Below, in pieces: positions 1 to 6,564 of a DNA stretch of 8,324 nucleotides; position 1 is the first letter of the stretch; each line of letters begins with the position of its first letter. The position numbers and the translations under genes were made by a program. The notes under the pieces were generated by a model. That model ran no database searches. It saw only the letters and a list, made by a program, of their open reading frames with translations, and had not been told where the DNA came from. Source of the DNA: Candidatus Altimarinota bacterium (lineage in GTDB: Bacteria > Patescibacteriota > Gracilibacteria > UBA4473); the NCBI GenBank assembly GCA_905478675.1, contig CAJQJI010000120.1, positions 1 to 8,324 of the forward strand, given 5' to 3'.

Positions 1-1750
1 TGAACAAATTTTGTGTACTATCTAGACTTAAATAATCTGTCATGGCTAGGGCTACTTTTTCGCCTACACCATCTAAGTGAATAAAATCATCTAATAATTG
101 GCTCGCCTCTAGGTTTGTAAGAGATTTATTAAATTGTTTAATTGTAGGGGACTGCCAGTGCTCTTTAGCATAGCGCGCAAATATTTTTGCGTTCTCGGCG
201 CCAACTAATCTAATGCCAAGCCCGGTGAAAATTTCAGCTAAAGTAAGTTTCTTTTTAGCTTCTAGAGCGGCTAATAAGTTTTCTATTTTTTTGCGTTTAA
301 ACCCTGGCAAGGTGGCTAAATCAAGCGGTTCTAGTTTCCAAAAATCGGCTGGCGTATGTACTAAGTTTAGTGCCAACATAGCTTCGATTGATTTTGGACC
401 GAGTCCGTCAATATCCAGCGTATTGGCGAAATAAAATAAGCTTTGCCGATGCCGAGCCGGGCAGTTTAAATTTTCACAACGGGCGACCGTTTCTTCTAAA
501 TCAAGTTCCATGTGACACTCTGGACAGTGGGTTGGAAATTGAATTTCTTTTTCTTGGCCGGTTCTTAAATCTAAAAGGGGTTCTAGCACTTCAGGAATAA
601 TATCCCCGGCTTTGCGAATAATAACTTGATCGCCAATTTTAACGTTTTTGCGTTCAATTTCTTCTCGGTTGTGCAGGGTGGCGCGCGCTACGGTAGAGCC
701 GGCTAAATCAACTGGTTCTAGAATGGCCACCGGGGTAATGGCACCAGTACGGCCAACTTGAAACTGAACGTCTAATAAAGTCGTAAATTTTTCTTCCGCG
801 GGAAACTTAAACGCAATGGCATATTTAGCCGTTTTGGCGGTGAACCCTAAACGTTTTCGATAGTCTAATCGGTGCACTTTAATAACAATGCCATCAATGT
901 CGTAGTTTAGTTTTTCTCGGTGTTTTGGATTGCTCCATTGTTCACAAAACTTGATCACAGATTCTATGTTTTGATGTACAGTGAAATTACTGTCTGGTTG
1001 GTGTGGTAAATGGTGGGTGTCAAAGCTTTTAAATATTTGCGTTTGGTCTGCTGGTTGAGTTGAAAAATTATTATCACCTAGTTCATATAAGAATATTTTT
1101 AAATGACGCTGGGCGGCTATTTTAGGATCTAGTTGGCGAACACTGCCCGCCGCTAAATTACGAGCATTTTTAAAACTTTCGCTCTGAGCTTCTTGCGCAT
1201 TTTGAATGTTTTTAAAGTCTGATTTGCTAATAAAAACTTCACCACTGACTTCAAGATCAACTTTTGTTTCTAAGGTGAGGGGTAAATTTTCGCAGGTTCG
1301 AATGGTATGGGTTACATCTTCGCCAGTAAAACCGTCGCCGCGAGTAATAGCTTTTTGGAGCCTTCCGTTTTCATACCACAGGGTAATGTTTAAGCCATCT
1401 ACTTTTAGTTCACAGCTGTATTCGATTTGATCCACTTTTAAAAAGCGTTTTACGCGTTCATCAAACTCGGTTAATTCTTCAGCATTAAAGGCATCACCCA
1501 GCGAATATTTGCGATTTTTATGAGTGATTTTGGGGAGTTTTCCGTCTAGTGCCGCGCCTACCCGTTGGGTGGGGGAGTCTGGGGTGATTAAATCTGGATA
1601 CTGCGTTTCTAGTGCGATAAGTTCTTGTTTGAGTTGGTCGCGCACGCTTTCGGGGACAACTTCACGATTTTCGGTGAAATAGGCATAGTTCGCCTCACGA
1701 ATTTTAGTTCGCAATAAATCAATTTGGGTTTGAGCTTGCGCTTTATCCAT
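1..1750 (-). CDS. ligA: NAD-dependent DNA ligase LigA (partial, C-terminus outside window)
   Basis: LigA seals nicks in duplex DNA during replication and repair, using NAD+ to adenylate itself. The ATG at 1750 opens a frame that stays open to the window edge (583 codons), against about 670 residues in the family, so the rest of the HhH region and the BRCT domain lie upstream of base 1. Visible landmarks: domain Ia (about 1-70) with DSPTQRVG; the catalytic Lys116 in ELKVDG; TRGDG; SGEVF; DGIVIK (Asp286, Lys291); Lys315 in FKFPAE; a Cys4 zinc finger (Cys409, 412, 425, 430); then helix-hairpin-helix repeats with GLGPKS and GVGEK. Domain Ia is unusual: the E. coli NMN-contacting residues Tyr22, His23, Asp32, Tyr35, Asp36 align with Tyr24, Phe25, Glu34, Arg37, Asp38. 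There is no Shine-Dalgarno sequence before the start. The gene is transcribed divergently from the cluster beginning at 1803. Identification is secure. Confidence 0.98.
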   Translation of the reverse strand, partial: MDKAQAQTQIDLLRTKIREANYAYFTENREVVPESVRDQLKQELIALETQYPDLITPDSPTQRVGAALDGKLPKITHKNRKYSLGDAFNAEELTEFDERVKRFLKVDQIEYSCELKVDGLNITLWYENGRLQKAITRGDGFTGEDVTHTIRTCENLPLTLETKVDLEVSGEVFISKSDFKNIQNAQEAQSESFKNARNLAAGSVRQLDPKIAAQRHLKIFLYELGDNNFSTQPADQTQIFKSFDTHHLPHQPDSNFTVHQNIESVIKFCEQWSNPKHREKLNYDIDGIVIKVHRLDYRKRLGFTAKTAKYAIAFKFPAEEKFTTLLDVQFQVGRTGAITPVAILEPVDLAGSTVARATLHNREEIERKNVKIGDQVIIRKAGDIIPEVLEPLLDLRTGQEKEIQFPTHCPECHMELDLEETVARCENLNCPARHRQSLFYFANTLDIDGLGPKSIEAMLALNLVHTPADFWKLEPLDLATLPGFKRKKIENLLAALEAKKKLTLAEIFTGLGIRLVGAENAKIFARYAKEHWQSPTIKQFNKSLTNLEASQLLDDFIHLDGVGEKVALAMTDYLSLDSTQNLF

Positions 1751-1755
1751 GAGGT

Positions 1756-1784
1756 TTGTTTTTTAGCCTTTGCTATGGTATAAT
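1756..1784 (+). promoter_or_regulatory. Sigma70-type promoter of the 1803-6528 operon
   Basis: A perfect TATAAT at 1779-1784 is preceded by TGG (extended -10, TGn) and, with a 17-base spacer, by a weak -35 TTGTTT at 1756-1761. The predicted start of transcription near 1791 gives a leader of only about 12 bases before the ATG at 1803, without a Shine-Dalgarno sequence. The -35 sits between the ligA start and the -10. Confidence 0.75.
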
Positions 1785-1785
1785 A
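1780..1785 (-). promoter_or_regulatory. Possible ligA -10 element
   Basis: On the minus strand TATTAT reads from 1785 to 1780, about 30 bases upstream of the ligA ATG. A weak -35 match (TTCATA, minus strand, 1807-1802) lies 16 bases further upstream, within the start of the opposing gene. It overlaps the forward TATAAT at 1779-1784, so the two divergent promoters would share the same melted region. It is the only reasonable -10 candidate in the short gap, but AT-rich sequence makes chance matches easy. Confidence 0.4.
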
Positions 1786-1802
1786 ATCAGAATTTTTAGT
1801 TT

Positions 1803-1988
1803 ATGAATAGATTCTTTAAAACTAGTTGGTACCGCGGTTCAAAAAGCCAAAAACGCAAAAGCGCGTTTGGGGGCACGGTTGCTAGTATGGATGAAGTTTC
1901 GGATTTAAACCAAAAAATTAAGAAGCACGAAGCTGACGAATTTGCAGAATTCGAGGAAGCTTTCGATGAAAAACTTAAAAATTTATAG
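1803..1988 (+). CDS. Small hypothetical protein, 61 aa, basic N-terminus and acidic helical C-terminus
   Basis: I do not recognise this family. The first 20 residues are basic and aromatic (MNRFFKTSWYRGSK, then KRK at 17-19). A short Gly/Ser/Thr stretch follows, and then a strongly charged, probably helical tail from about residue 29 to 61 rich in Glu, Asp and Lys. No membrane segment, signal peptide or cysteine is seen. It is the first gene after an extended -10 promoter, with a leader of about 12 bases and no Shine-Dalgarno sequence. It ends in TAG only two bases before the next ATG, which supports an operon. The opposed charge of its halves suggests a binding or adaptor peptide, perhaps for nucleic acid or an acidic partner, but that is speculation. 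The promoter placement argues that it is really expressed. Confidence 0.7.
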   Translation: MNRFFKTSWYRGSKSQKRKSAFGGTVASMDEVSDLNQKIKKHEADEFAEFEEAFDEKLKNL

Positions 1989-1990
1989 CG

Positions 1991-2119
1991 ATGGCTCAAA
2001 CAGAACCGATGTACGACTTTGATAACAAACGGAAGCTCGAGATAGTTTCTAAGTTTGAATACCTAGTGCGCCAACTTAACGAGCACGGTGTTGATACTTC
2101 TAACGTTACCCCTGAATAA
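1991..2119 (+). CDS. Very small hypothetical protein, 42 aa
   Basis: A 42-codon frame fills the gap between the 61-aa gene and the 662-aa gene almost exactly: ATG two bases after the upstream TAG, TAA one base before the downstream ATG. The product begins MAQTEPMYDFDNKRKLE, has an amphipathic helix with FEYLVRQLNEHG at about residues 22-33, and ends in a polar tail (VDTSNVTPE). It has no cysteine, no membrane segment and no signal peptide. I do not recognise the family. The tight head-to-tail fit and protein-like composition support a real gene; without it there would be a 132-base gap inside an otherwise closely packed operon. There is no Shine-Dalgarno sequence, so translational coupling or SD-independent initiation is likely. 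Confidence 0.65.
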   Translation: MAQTEPMYDFDNKRKLEIVSKFEYLVRQLNEHGVDTSNVTPE

Positions 2120-2120
2120 A

Positions 2121-4109
2121 ATGGCTAATTTAAATAAAATTAACGAAATCGGTGATGTGCAAGCGCAACTTGATGCGGATGCCGCAACAGAGAGTTTAAA
2201 ACAACAAGAGTTTACTCGAGTAGATTTAGACACACATGCGAGCAGTGTGGATGTAAATGATAAAGATTTATTTACCGCTATTACGGCCGCTAAAACAGAA
2301 GTTGATTTGTTTTTAGCTGATAACCCTTCTGAAGCTGAAATTAAAGGCTTGATTAATAATCTTGAGGCCGCTATTGGTGGCCCTTTTAATTCAGAAGAAG
2401 GTATTTGGCTGGCCCAACAGTTGGGGCTTGCTGATGAACTTAGTTTAGCCGTCGGCCCGGCACCAGCGCCAGAAGTTTCGCCTGAAAAAATAGCAGAATT
2501 GACGGCGTTTTTGACCGAAGCCGAGGATGTTTTAAAAACACTTGATAGTGATTTTTCTTTAGAGTCTATGCTCTCTATTTTAGGAGACCCTGGAGTGGCG
2601 GAGCAAATTGAGGCTATTAAGTTATCTTTTCCGGCGGTTAAATGGGTCACTGAAAATGAAGACGTCATGACGGCACTGAATAATAATTCTGATTATAGAG
2701 CTTTAAATGATGGTACTTATTTATCGGCAGAACAAGTAGAGGTTGTTATGGCTTTAAAATCAGCCTTAGAAGGCAAAACTGATGCGGAAGAACGAGCCCA
2801 AATTATTGCTGAGCAACTAGGTGATTTGCCTAATCCAAATCCGGCACCAAACCCTTCGGAAGGAGGCCCGGTTTCAGAAGAAGCTTTAAATGGTTCGTTG
2901 CAAGCTTTGTTTGATGGCGTGCCAGACTCAATGCAGTCAATGTTTTCAACCGAGTATGAAGCGTGGAAAGCCGCTATGCTGGAACCGGATGCCACCCGAA
3001 TTTCGTTTAATGATTACTTGGTAGAACAAGCAAACGGAGATGAAGGCACCTTGAGTACGATTGCCCTTAAAATGCAGTTGGCCAATATTATTGAAATGCT
3101 AAAACCTTTTATTGAGGCGATTAAGTCTTTAACCGGACAAGGCACAGAGGGCGACGCAGACAAAACAGAGACAGATGCCGAAAGAGTCGCTCGAGAAGAA
3201 GAAGCGTTAAAAATTAGAGCGGCGGAGCATAACCGAACGCCAGAAGAACAACGACAAGTAGAGCGCCTGGCCGCCATAAAAAAATATTTTGAGGCTGATG
3301 GAGCCCCTGTAATTGAGGAGTTTTATGATATGGAGGTAACCCCTAAAGTTTATAGCGAGACCAAAACGCAGAACTTTTTGGCGAAAACCGAAAACGCTAC
3401 TTTTAAATTAGAAGACGTTCAAGCACTTGAAACATCGATTAAAGGTTTAGTGTCGCCAGAAAAAGCGGAATTGATTTTACAAAAAGGACTCGGTTACAAA
3501 ACCCTTAATGCCATAGCGAACTTACCGACTAATGCGATTGAGAACATAACCGAAACCGGTATTACTCTTGGAAAAGAAGGTACTGAAATTTCGTTTGAAC
3601 CCGCGACAGACTTTAATGAGCGATTAGAAACTGCGATAGATGCGTTTAATAGAGCGGAAATAGAAAGAGTTGCTGAAGAAACTAGAGCGGCGGAACTAAG
3701 CGCATTAGGCTTACCAGAAGGTGTGTTGGAAAATTCAGTGCCTTTAGAAAATATTCCAGATGCGTTGTTTGTTAATGCGGATCGAGAAACGCTTATTCCA
3801 GCCCTAACAAGCCTGTTTGGAGTTATTGAAGGATCGCCACTTTCTATGGCGGATCTAGGTATTATTGAAAACAATATAGCGGCATTTTCAGAACTTAGCT
3901 TTTCTAATGATACGGGTTTCTTGGATGCGGTAGGCGGTTATTTAGACATAGATCGAGGTCTGGGTGAAACAAACTGGAATGGATCAGAGGATAATGCTGA
4001 TACGATTTTTAGAGTTGTACGTGATGGAACATTTCAATTGGATTATGCGATGAAAGATAAAGACACCTTTATTGCTTGGTTACAGGCCCGAACGCCCGCC
4101 GCTAATTAA
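2121..4109 (+). CDS. Large acidic hypothetical protein, 662 aa (paralogue A of the cluster)
   Basis: No known family is recognised. The ATG at 2121 is chosen over an in-frame TTG at 2088 because the TTG would overlap the 42-aa gene, while the ATG follows that gene's stop by one base. The protein is Ala/Glu/Asp-rich, mostly helical in appearance and cysteine-free, with no signal peptide or clear transmembrane segment. Pro-rich linkers at residues 112-121 (GPAPAPEVSP) and 237-250 (PNPNPAPNP then SEGGP) separate helical blocks. A more hydrophobic helix lies at about 311-335, followed by a highly charged, coiled-coil-like stretch at 342-391. The C-terminus ends in FIAWLQAR (about 650-657) and a short tail. 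Three colinear blocks (267-336, 453-506, 635-657) resemble the downstream 803-aa protein, suggesting ancient tandem duplication. It could be a structural or scaffold protein; no catalytic motif is visible. Confidence 0.85.
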   Translation: MANLNKINEIGDVQAQLDADAATESLKQQEFTRVDLDTHASSVDVNDKDLFTAITAAKTEVDLFLADNPSEAEIKGLINNLEAAIGGPFNSEEGIWLAQQLGLADELSLAVGPAPAPEVSPEKIAELTAFLTEAEDVLKTLDSDFSLESMLSILGDPGVAEQIEAIKLSFPAVKWVTENEDVMTALNNNSDYRALNDGTYLSAEQVEVVMALKSALEGKTDAEERAQIIAEQLGDLPNPNPAPNPSEGGPVSEEALNGSLQALFDGVPDSMQSMFSTEYEAWKAAMLEPDATRISFNDYLVEQANGDEGTLSTIALKMQLANIIEMLKPFIEAIKSLTGQGTEGDADKTETDAERVAREEEALKIRAAEHNRTPEEQRQVERLAAIKKYFEADGAPVIEEFYDMEVTPKVYSETKTQNFLAKTENATFKLEDVQALETSIKGLVSPEKAELILQKGLGYKTLNAIANLPTNAIENITETGITLGKEGTEISFEPATDFNERLETAIDAFNRAEIERVAEETRAAELSALGLPEGVLENSVPLENIPDALFVNADRETLIPALTSLFGVIEGSPLSMADLGIIENNIAAFSELSFSNDTGFLDAVGGYLDIDRGLGETNWNGSEDNADTIFRVVRDGTFQLDYAMKDKDTFIAWLQARTPAAN

Positions 4110-4116
4110 TTAAACT

Positions 4117-6528
4117 ATGACCGATAGAATCAACGCTGCCGAACAAGAAAGAGCTCGAGATTTACTCGAGGCGCAAACCGCTGCGGGGCAAGAAATTGCA
4201 CGTGCTTTACTTGGGGCAGGGTTTGATGCAGAGCTTACAAATTTAGCGAATCAAACTAATACAGAAATTAATGTGACTCGTTTATCTGAAATGACTCATA
4301 CTGAGTTTGAGCAAATTTTGGAACTAGATACTCGTTTAAATCAAATGTTGGAAGATCCAACCCGTTTAGAGGCTTGGACTCTCGATGAGTTTCAAACCGA
4401 TACTCGATTTATGGCTCAGTTTTATAGTGGTGAGACTCAGGCTTCTATGTTGGCTCTAGCCAATGGGATGACAGAGGTTATTTTTACAGATTTAAAAGAT
4501 CTCATGCAATCGGGCATTGTGGCCGCTGAAGAATCTGCGGCGGTCGTTAATGAAGCGCGCGAAGCCGCTGGGTTTACGCCTGATCAGGCAGATTTTTTAA
4601 CGGCGCCAGATTTACAATTAGCGAGCTTAGTGGCTCAAGTGGAAGCCGAAGGCGGCACAGCTGAAGTTAAAATGACTCGTTTAAGAGCGTTGATGGCCCA
4701 AAAAGTGCGCACGTCTTTTAATGAATGGTTAAGAGAGAGTCGCCAATTGATGTCGACTATGGGGAATGATGATTTGTCGGCTTTTGAGTCTGGCCTAGCA
4801 GAAGAGGCGTTAAATGTTCGTCAAAGTTCTACCCAAGCGCTTGGCCGTGCGGCTGGTTCGGTTGGAGATGCCGCTGGGAATGCTTTTGGAAACTTGGCTC
4901 AGTTTAGTTTTACGCCGTTATCACAACATTCTTTTTTAAGTGAAGTCTTTACGAGTCGATCTGCGATTAGTGAGGCGTATGCGAGTCTTGGCGCTTCTTC
5001 TGGTGATATTGACCATTTGGTGAGTCGACAAGTAGATACGTTAACCGCGACTTTAACGTACGAACAACTCGCTTCGAGTTTTGTGCTAATTCCAGAAAAT
5101 CCGGCAGAGATGACGGAAGAACAACTAAGAGCCTTAGAAGGTAAAATGGAAACCGTGCCGAAATTTTTTAGAAATAAAGATTTTGCGAGTCAGTATTATG
5201 ACTATTTAAGAGAATCAGTCGGAGGAGATTTATCGATGGCAGATGATTTTCAAGAATGGTTTAAAACGCTGGATATGCACCCGCTAATGAAAATGTTCTA
5301 CCAGTTTATCATGATGATCCCGGACGAAATTATGGATTATTTTGATGGTGCGGAAGAAGACAAAACGGAGGCAGAAATTAATGGAGAGGATCTGCAAGCC
5401 ATTAAAGATGAAATAGCTCGTCGTAACGGGGTTTCTTCAGAAGACCCAGAGGATCCAGAAGACCCAGAGAGAGAAGGGAATTTAGCAGAGCAAAGTGAAT
5501 ACCAAACCTTATTAGCAGCGTACCGAGAGGTACTTGGTGATACGGCGCCAGAAATATCCATCGTTCATAATGGACAAGCACTTGAATTGGTAGATTTAAG
5601 TAATGATGAGGTTCGATCTTTGACGCAAATTACATCTTTATTGAGTGAAGCGCCGCAGGCGGCCCCTTTATTAAATAAAGGTCTAGAGCTTAATGATTTA
5701 CTATTTTTAGTTGAACATTTTGGAGATGCGACTTCAAGAGAGGATGGTATTAATGTTGCGATTGAACCGGATGGGAGTCTAGCCATGAGCTATGAATTTG
5801 AATCGCTTATGTCTGGCCTGACTGGAGCGGATGGAATTAATGGCATGCGAGATGTTGAAGTAGCAGAAGGCGCTGCGGGTGGAATGGCCGGATTTTGGTT
5901 AGGTGTTAAAATGGGAGCCAGACTGCCGATTCCAAGCCCACTAGGTAAAATTATTGGAGCTATTGGTGGTGGTGTTTTAGGCGCCTCTGTTGGGCAAAGA
6001 TGGGATAATTGGGATGTGTTTTGGGATGTCACGAGTTTAGATATTGACGAAATAAATGCCGAAACTCTTTCAGCCGCAATTCGAGAAATTCAAGATGACG
6101 TAGGGGCTTTAGAAGAAGCTATTAATGATATGAGTCTTGAGCGATTCGCTAATGCTTTTCCAGTTATTAATGATCACCGAGATAAATTTAACTTGGATGA
6201 TATTGAGGCGAATGGAGGTATTCCATCCAGCTTGATCAGCCAAAATGGTCAAATTTCGCCTGCTTTTGTTTCTATGCTGAGTTTGGATTCTGGTTTCTGG
6301 GGAACGTACACAATGACGCACGAAGATTTGATTAATTTTGGAGCGGATTTAGATACGGCTGGAATTACCGACTTAACCGGAGTTATTGACGATGAATCCG
6401 AGGCGTTTGAAGCTAATGACCGATGGTTTAGCTCTGGTGGTTATCTAGTGGAAGGCGGATGGTTAAGAGATAATCGAGTTGAGAATGCAGAAGCGTTCTT
6501 TGATTGGTTAAGGGATAGAAATTCTTAA
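4117..6528 (+). CDS. Large acidic protein with double glycine-zipper hairpin, 803 aa (paralogue B)
   Basis: No known family is recognised. The ATG at 4117 follows the upstream TAA by seven bases, with no Shine-Dalgarno sequence. The protein is helical, acidic and cysteine-free with no N-terminal signal peptide. In order: a charged helical N-terminal region (1-230); a Gly/Ala segment with GxxxG spacing (Gly243, 247, 250, 254, 258); a block similar to paralogue A (347-410), including a Met/Phe-rich hydrophobic helix at 390-401; an EDPEDPEDPE linker (442-451); a second similar block (519-568); then a glycine-zipper hairpin. In that hairpin Gly588, 592, 596, 600 and Gly610, 614, 618, 622, 626 lie on two hydrophobic helices joined by a Pro-rich turn (PIPSP). 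A soluble-looking tail ends in FFDWLRDR, matching FIAWLQAR of A. The hairpin predicts membrane insertion or oligomerisation; function is unknown. Confidence 0.87.
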   Translation: MTDRINAAEQERARDLLEAQTAAGQEIARALLGAGFDAELTNLANQTNTEINVTRLSEMTHTEFEQILELDTRLNQMLEDPTRLEAWTLDEFQTDTRFMAQFYSGETQASMLALANGMTEVIFTDLKDLMQSGIVAAEESAAVVNEAREAAGFTPDQADFLTAPDLQLASLVAQVEAEGGTAEVKMTRLRALMAQKVRTSFNEWLRESRQLMSTMGNDDLSAFESGLAEEALNVRQSSTQALGRAAGSVGDAAGNAFGNLAQFSFTPLSQHSFLSEVFTSRSAISEAYASLGASSGDIDHLVSRQVDTLTATLTYEQLASSFVLIPENPAEMTEEQLRALEGKMETVPKFFRNKDFASQYYDYLRESVGGDLSMADDFQEWFKTLDMHPLMKMFYQFIMMIPDEIMDYFDGAEEDKTEAEINGEDLQAIKDEIARRNGVSSEDPEDPEDPEREGNLAEQSEYQTLLAAYREVLGDTAPEISIVHNGQALELVDLSNDEVRSLTQITSLLSEAPQAAPLLNKGLELNDLLFLVEHFGDATSREDGINVAIEPDGSLAMSYEFESLMSGLTGADGINGMRDVEVAEGAAGGMAGFWLGVKMGARLPIPSPLGKIIGAIGGGVLGASVGQRWDNWDVFWDVTSLDIDEINAETLSAAIREIQDDVGALEEAINDMSLERFANAFPVINDHRDKFNLDDIEANGGIPSSLISQNGQISPAFVSMLSLDSGFWGTYTMTHEDLINFGADLDTAGITDLTGVIDDESEAFEANDRWFSSGGYLVEGGWLRDNRVENAEAFFDWLRDRNS
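5440..5469 (+). repeat. Short in-frame tandem repeat encoding EDPEDPEDPE
   Basis: Three near-identical 9-base units (gaagaccca, gaggatcca, gaagaccca) encode Glu-Asp-Pro three times in the 803-aa protein, residues 442-450, with a further Glu at 451. It forms an acidic, extended linker between the two blocks shared with the paralogue. Unit number could vary between strains by slippage. Confidence 0.8.
5878..5994 (+). other. Double glycine-zipper transmembrane hairpin (protein B residues 588-626)
   Basis: Glycines fall at residues 588, 592, 596, 600 and again at 610, 614, 618, 622, 626, with mostly hydrophobic or small residues between them. The two runs are joined by a short turn with three prolines (ARLPIPSPL). 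This i+4 pattern is the glycine-zipper arrangement known from membrane helices that pack tightly or oligomerise. The helices contain one Lys each (598, 611) and are followed by the Trp-rich WDNWDVFWD, typical of an interface region. Confidence 0.75.
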
Positions 6529-6553
6529 CATTTACCTCAAACTCTGCTATAAT
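6525..6553 (+). promoter_or_regulatory. Strong sigma70-type promoter for the 139-aa gene
   Basis: TTAACA (6525-6530), a 17-base spacer and TATAAT (6548-6553) with an extended TGC just before the -10 make a near-consensus promoter. Its -35 overlaps the stop codon of the 803-aa gene (6526-6528). Transcription would begin near 6560, about five bases before the ATG at 6565, so the mRNA would be essentially leaderless. Confidence 0.85.
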
Positions 6554-6564
6554 ACTTTGAAATC

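Noticed and set aside
213..600. Plus-strand open frames within the ligA region
   Set aside because: LigA on the opposite strand accounts for this DNA, with its zinc finger and HhH motifs encoded here. The plus-strand products look like shadow sequence.
1..1750. ligA as a broken gene
   Set aside because: The frame is intact through all catalytic motifs and runs off the window edge. It is cut by the window, not by mutation.
2088..2120. TTG at 2088 as start of the 662-aa protein
   Set aside because: It would overlap the 42-aa gene and add a hydrophobic MLILLTLPL stretch that resembles a false signal peptide. The ATG at 2121 sits immediately after the upstream stop.
2063..2668. 201-codon open frame on the minus strand
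   Set aside because: It lies wholly or mostly antisense to the 662-aa gene. Its Ser/Ala-rich composition is what the complement of an Ala/Glu/Leu-rich coding frame gives. No promoter or homology hint was seen.
3494..3874. 126-codon open frame on the minus strand
   Set aside because: Antisense shadow of the 662-aa gene with the same Ser/Ala-rich signature; no independent start signal.
4117..6528. Phage tape-measure or contractile-injection protein
   Set aside because: The length, helical content and glycine-rich hydrophobic hairpin recall such proteins, but there are no tail, sheath, baseplate, capsid or lysis genes nearby.
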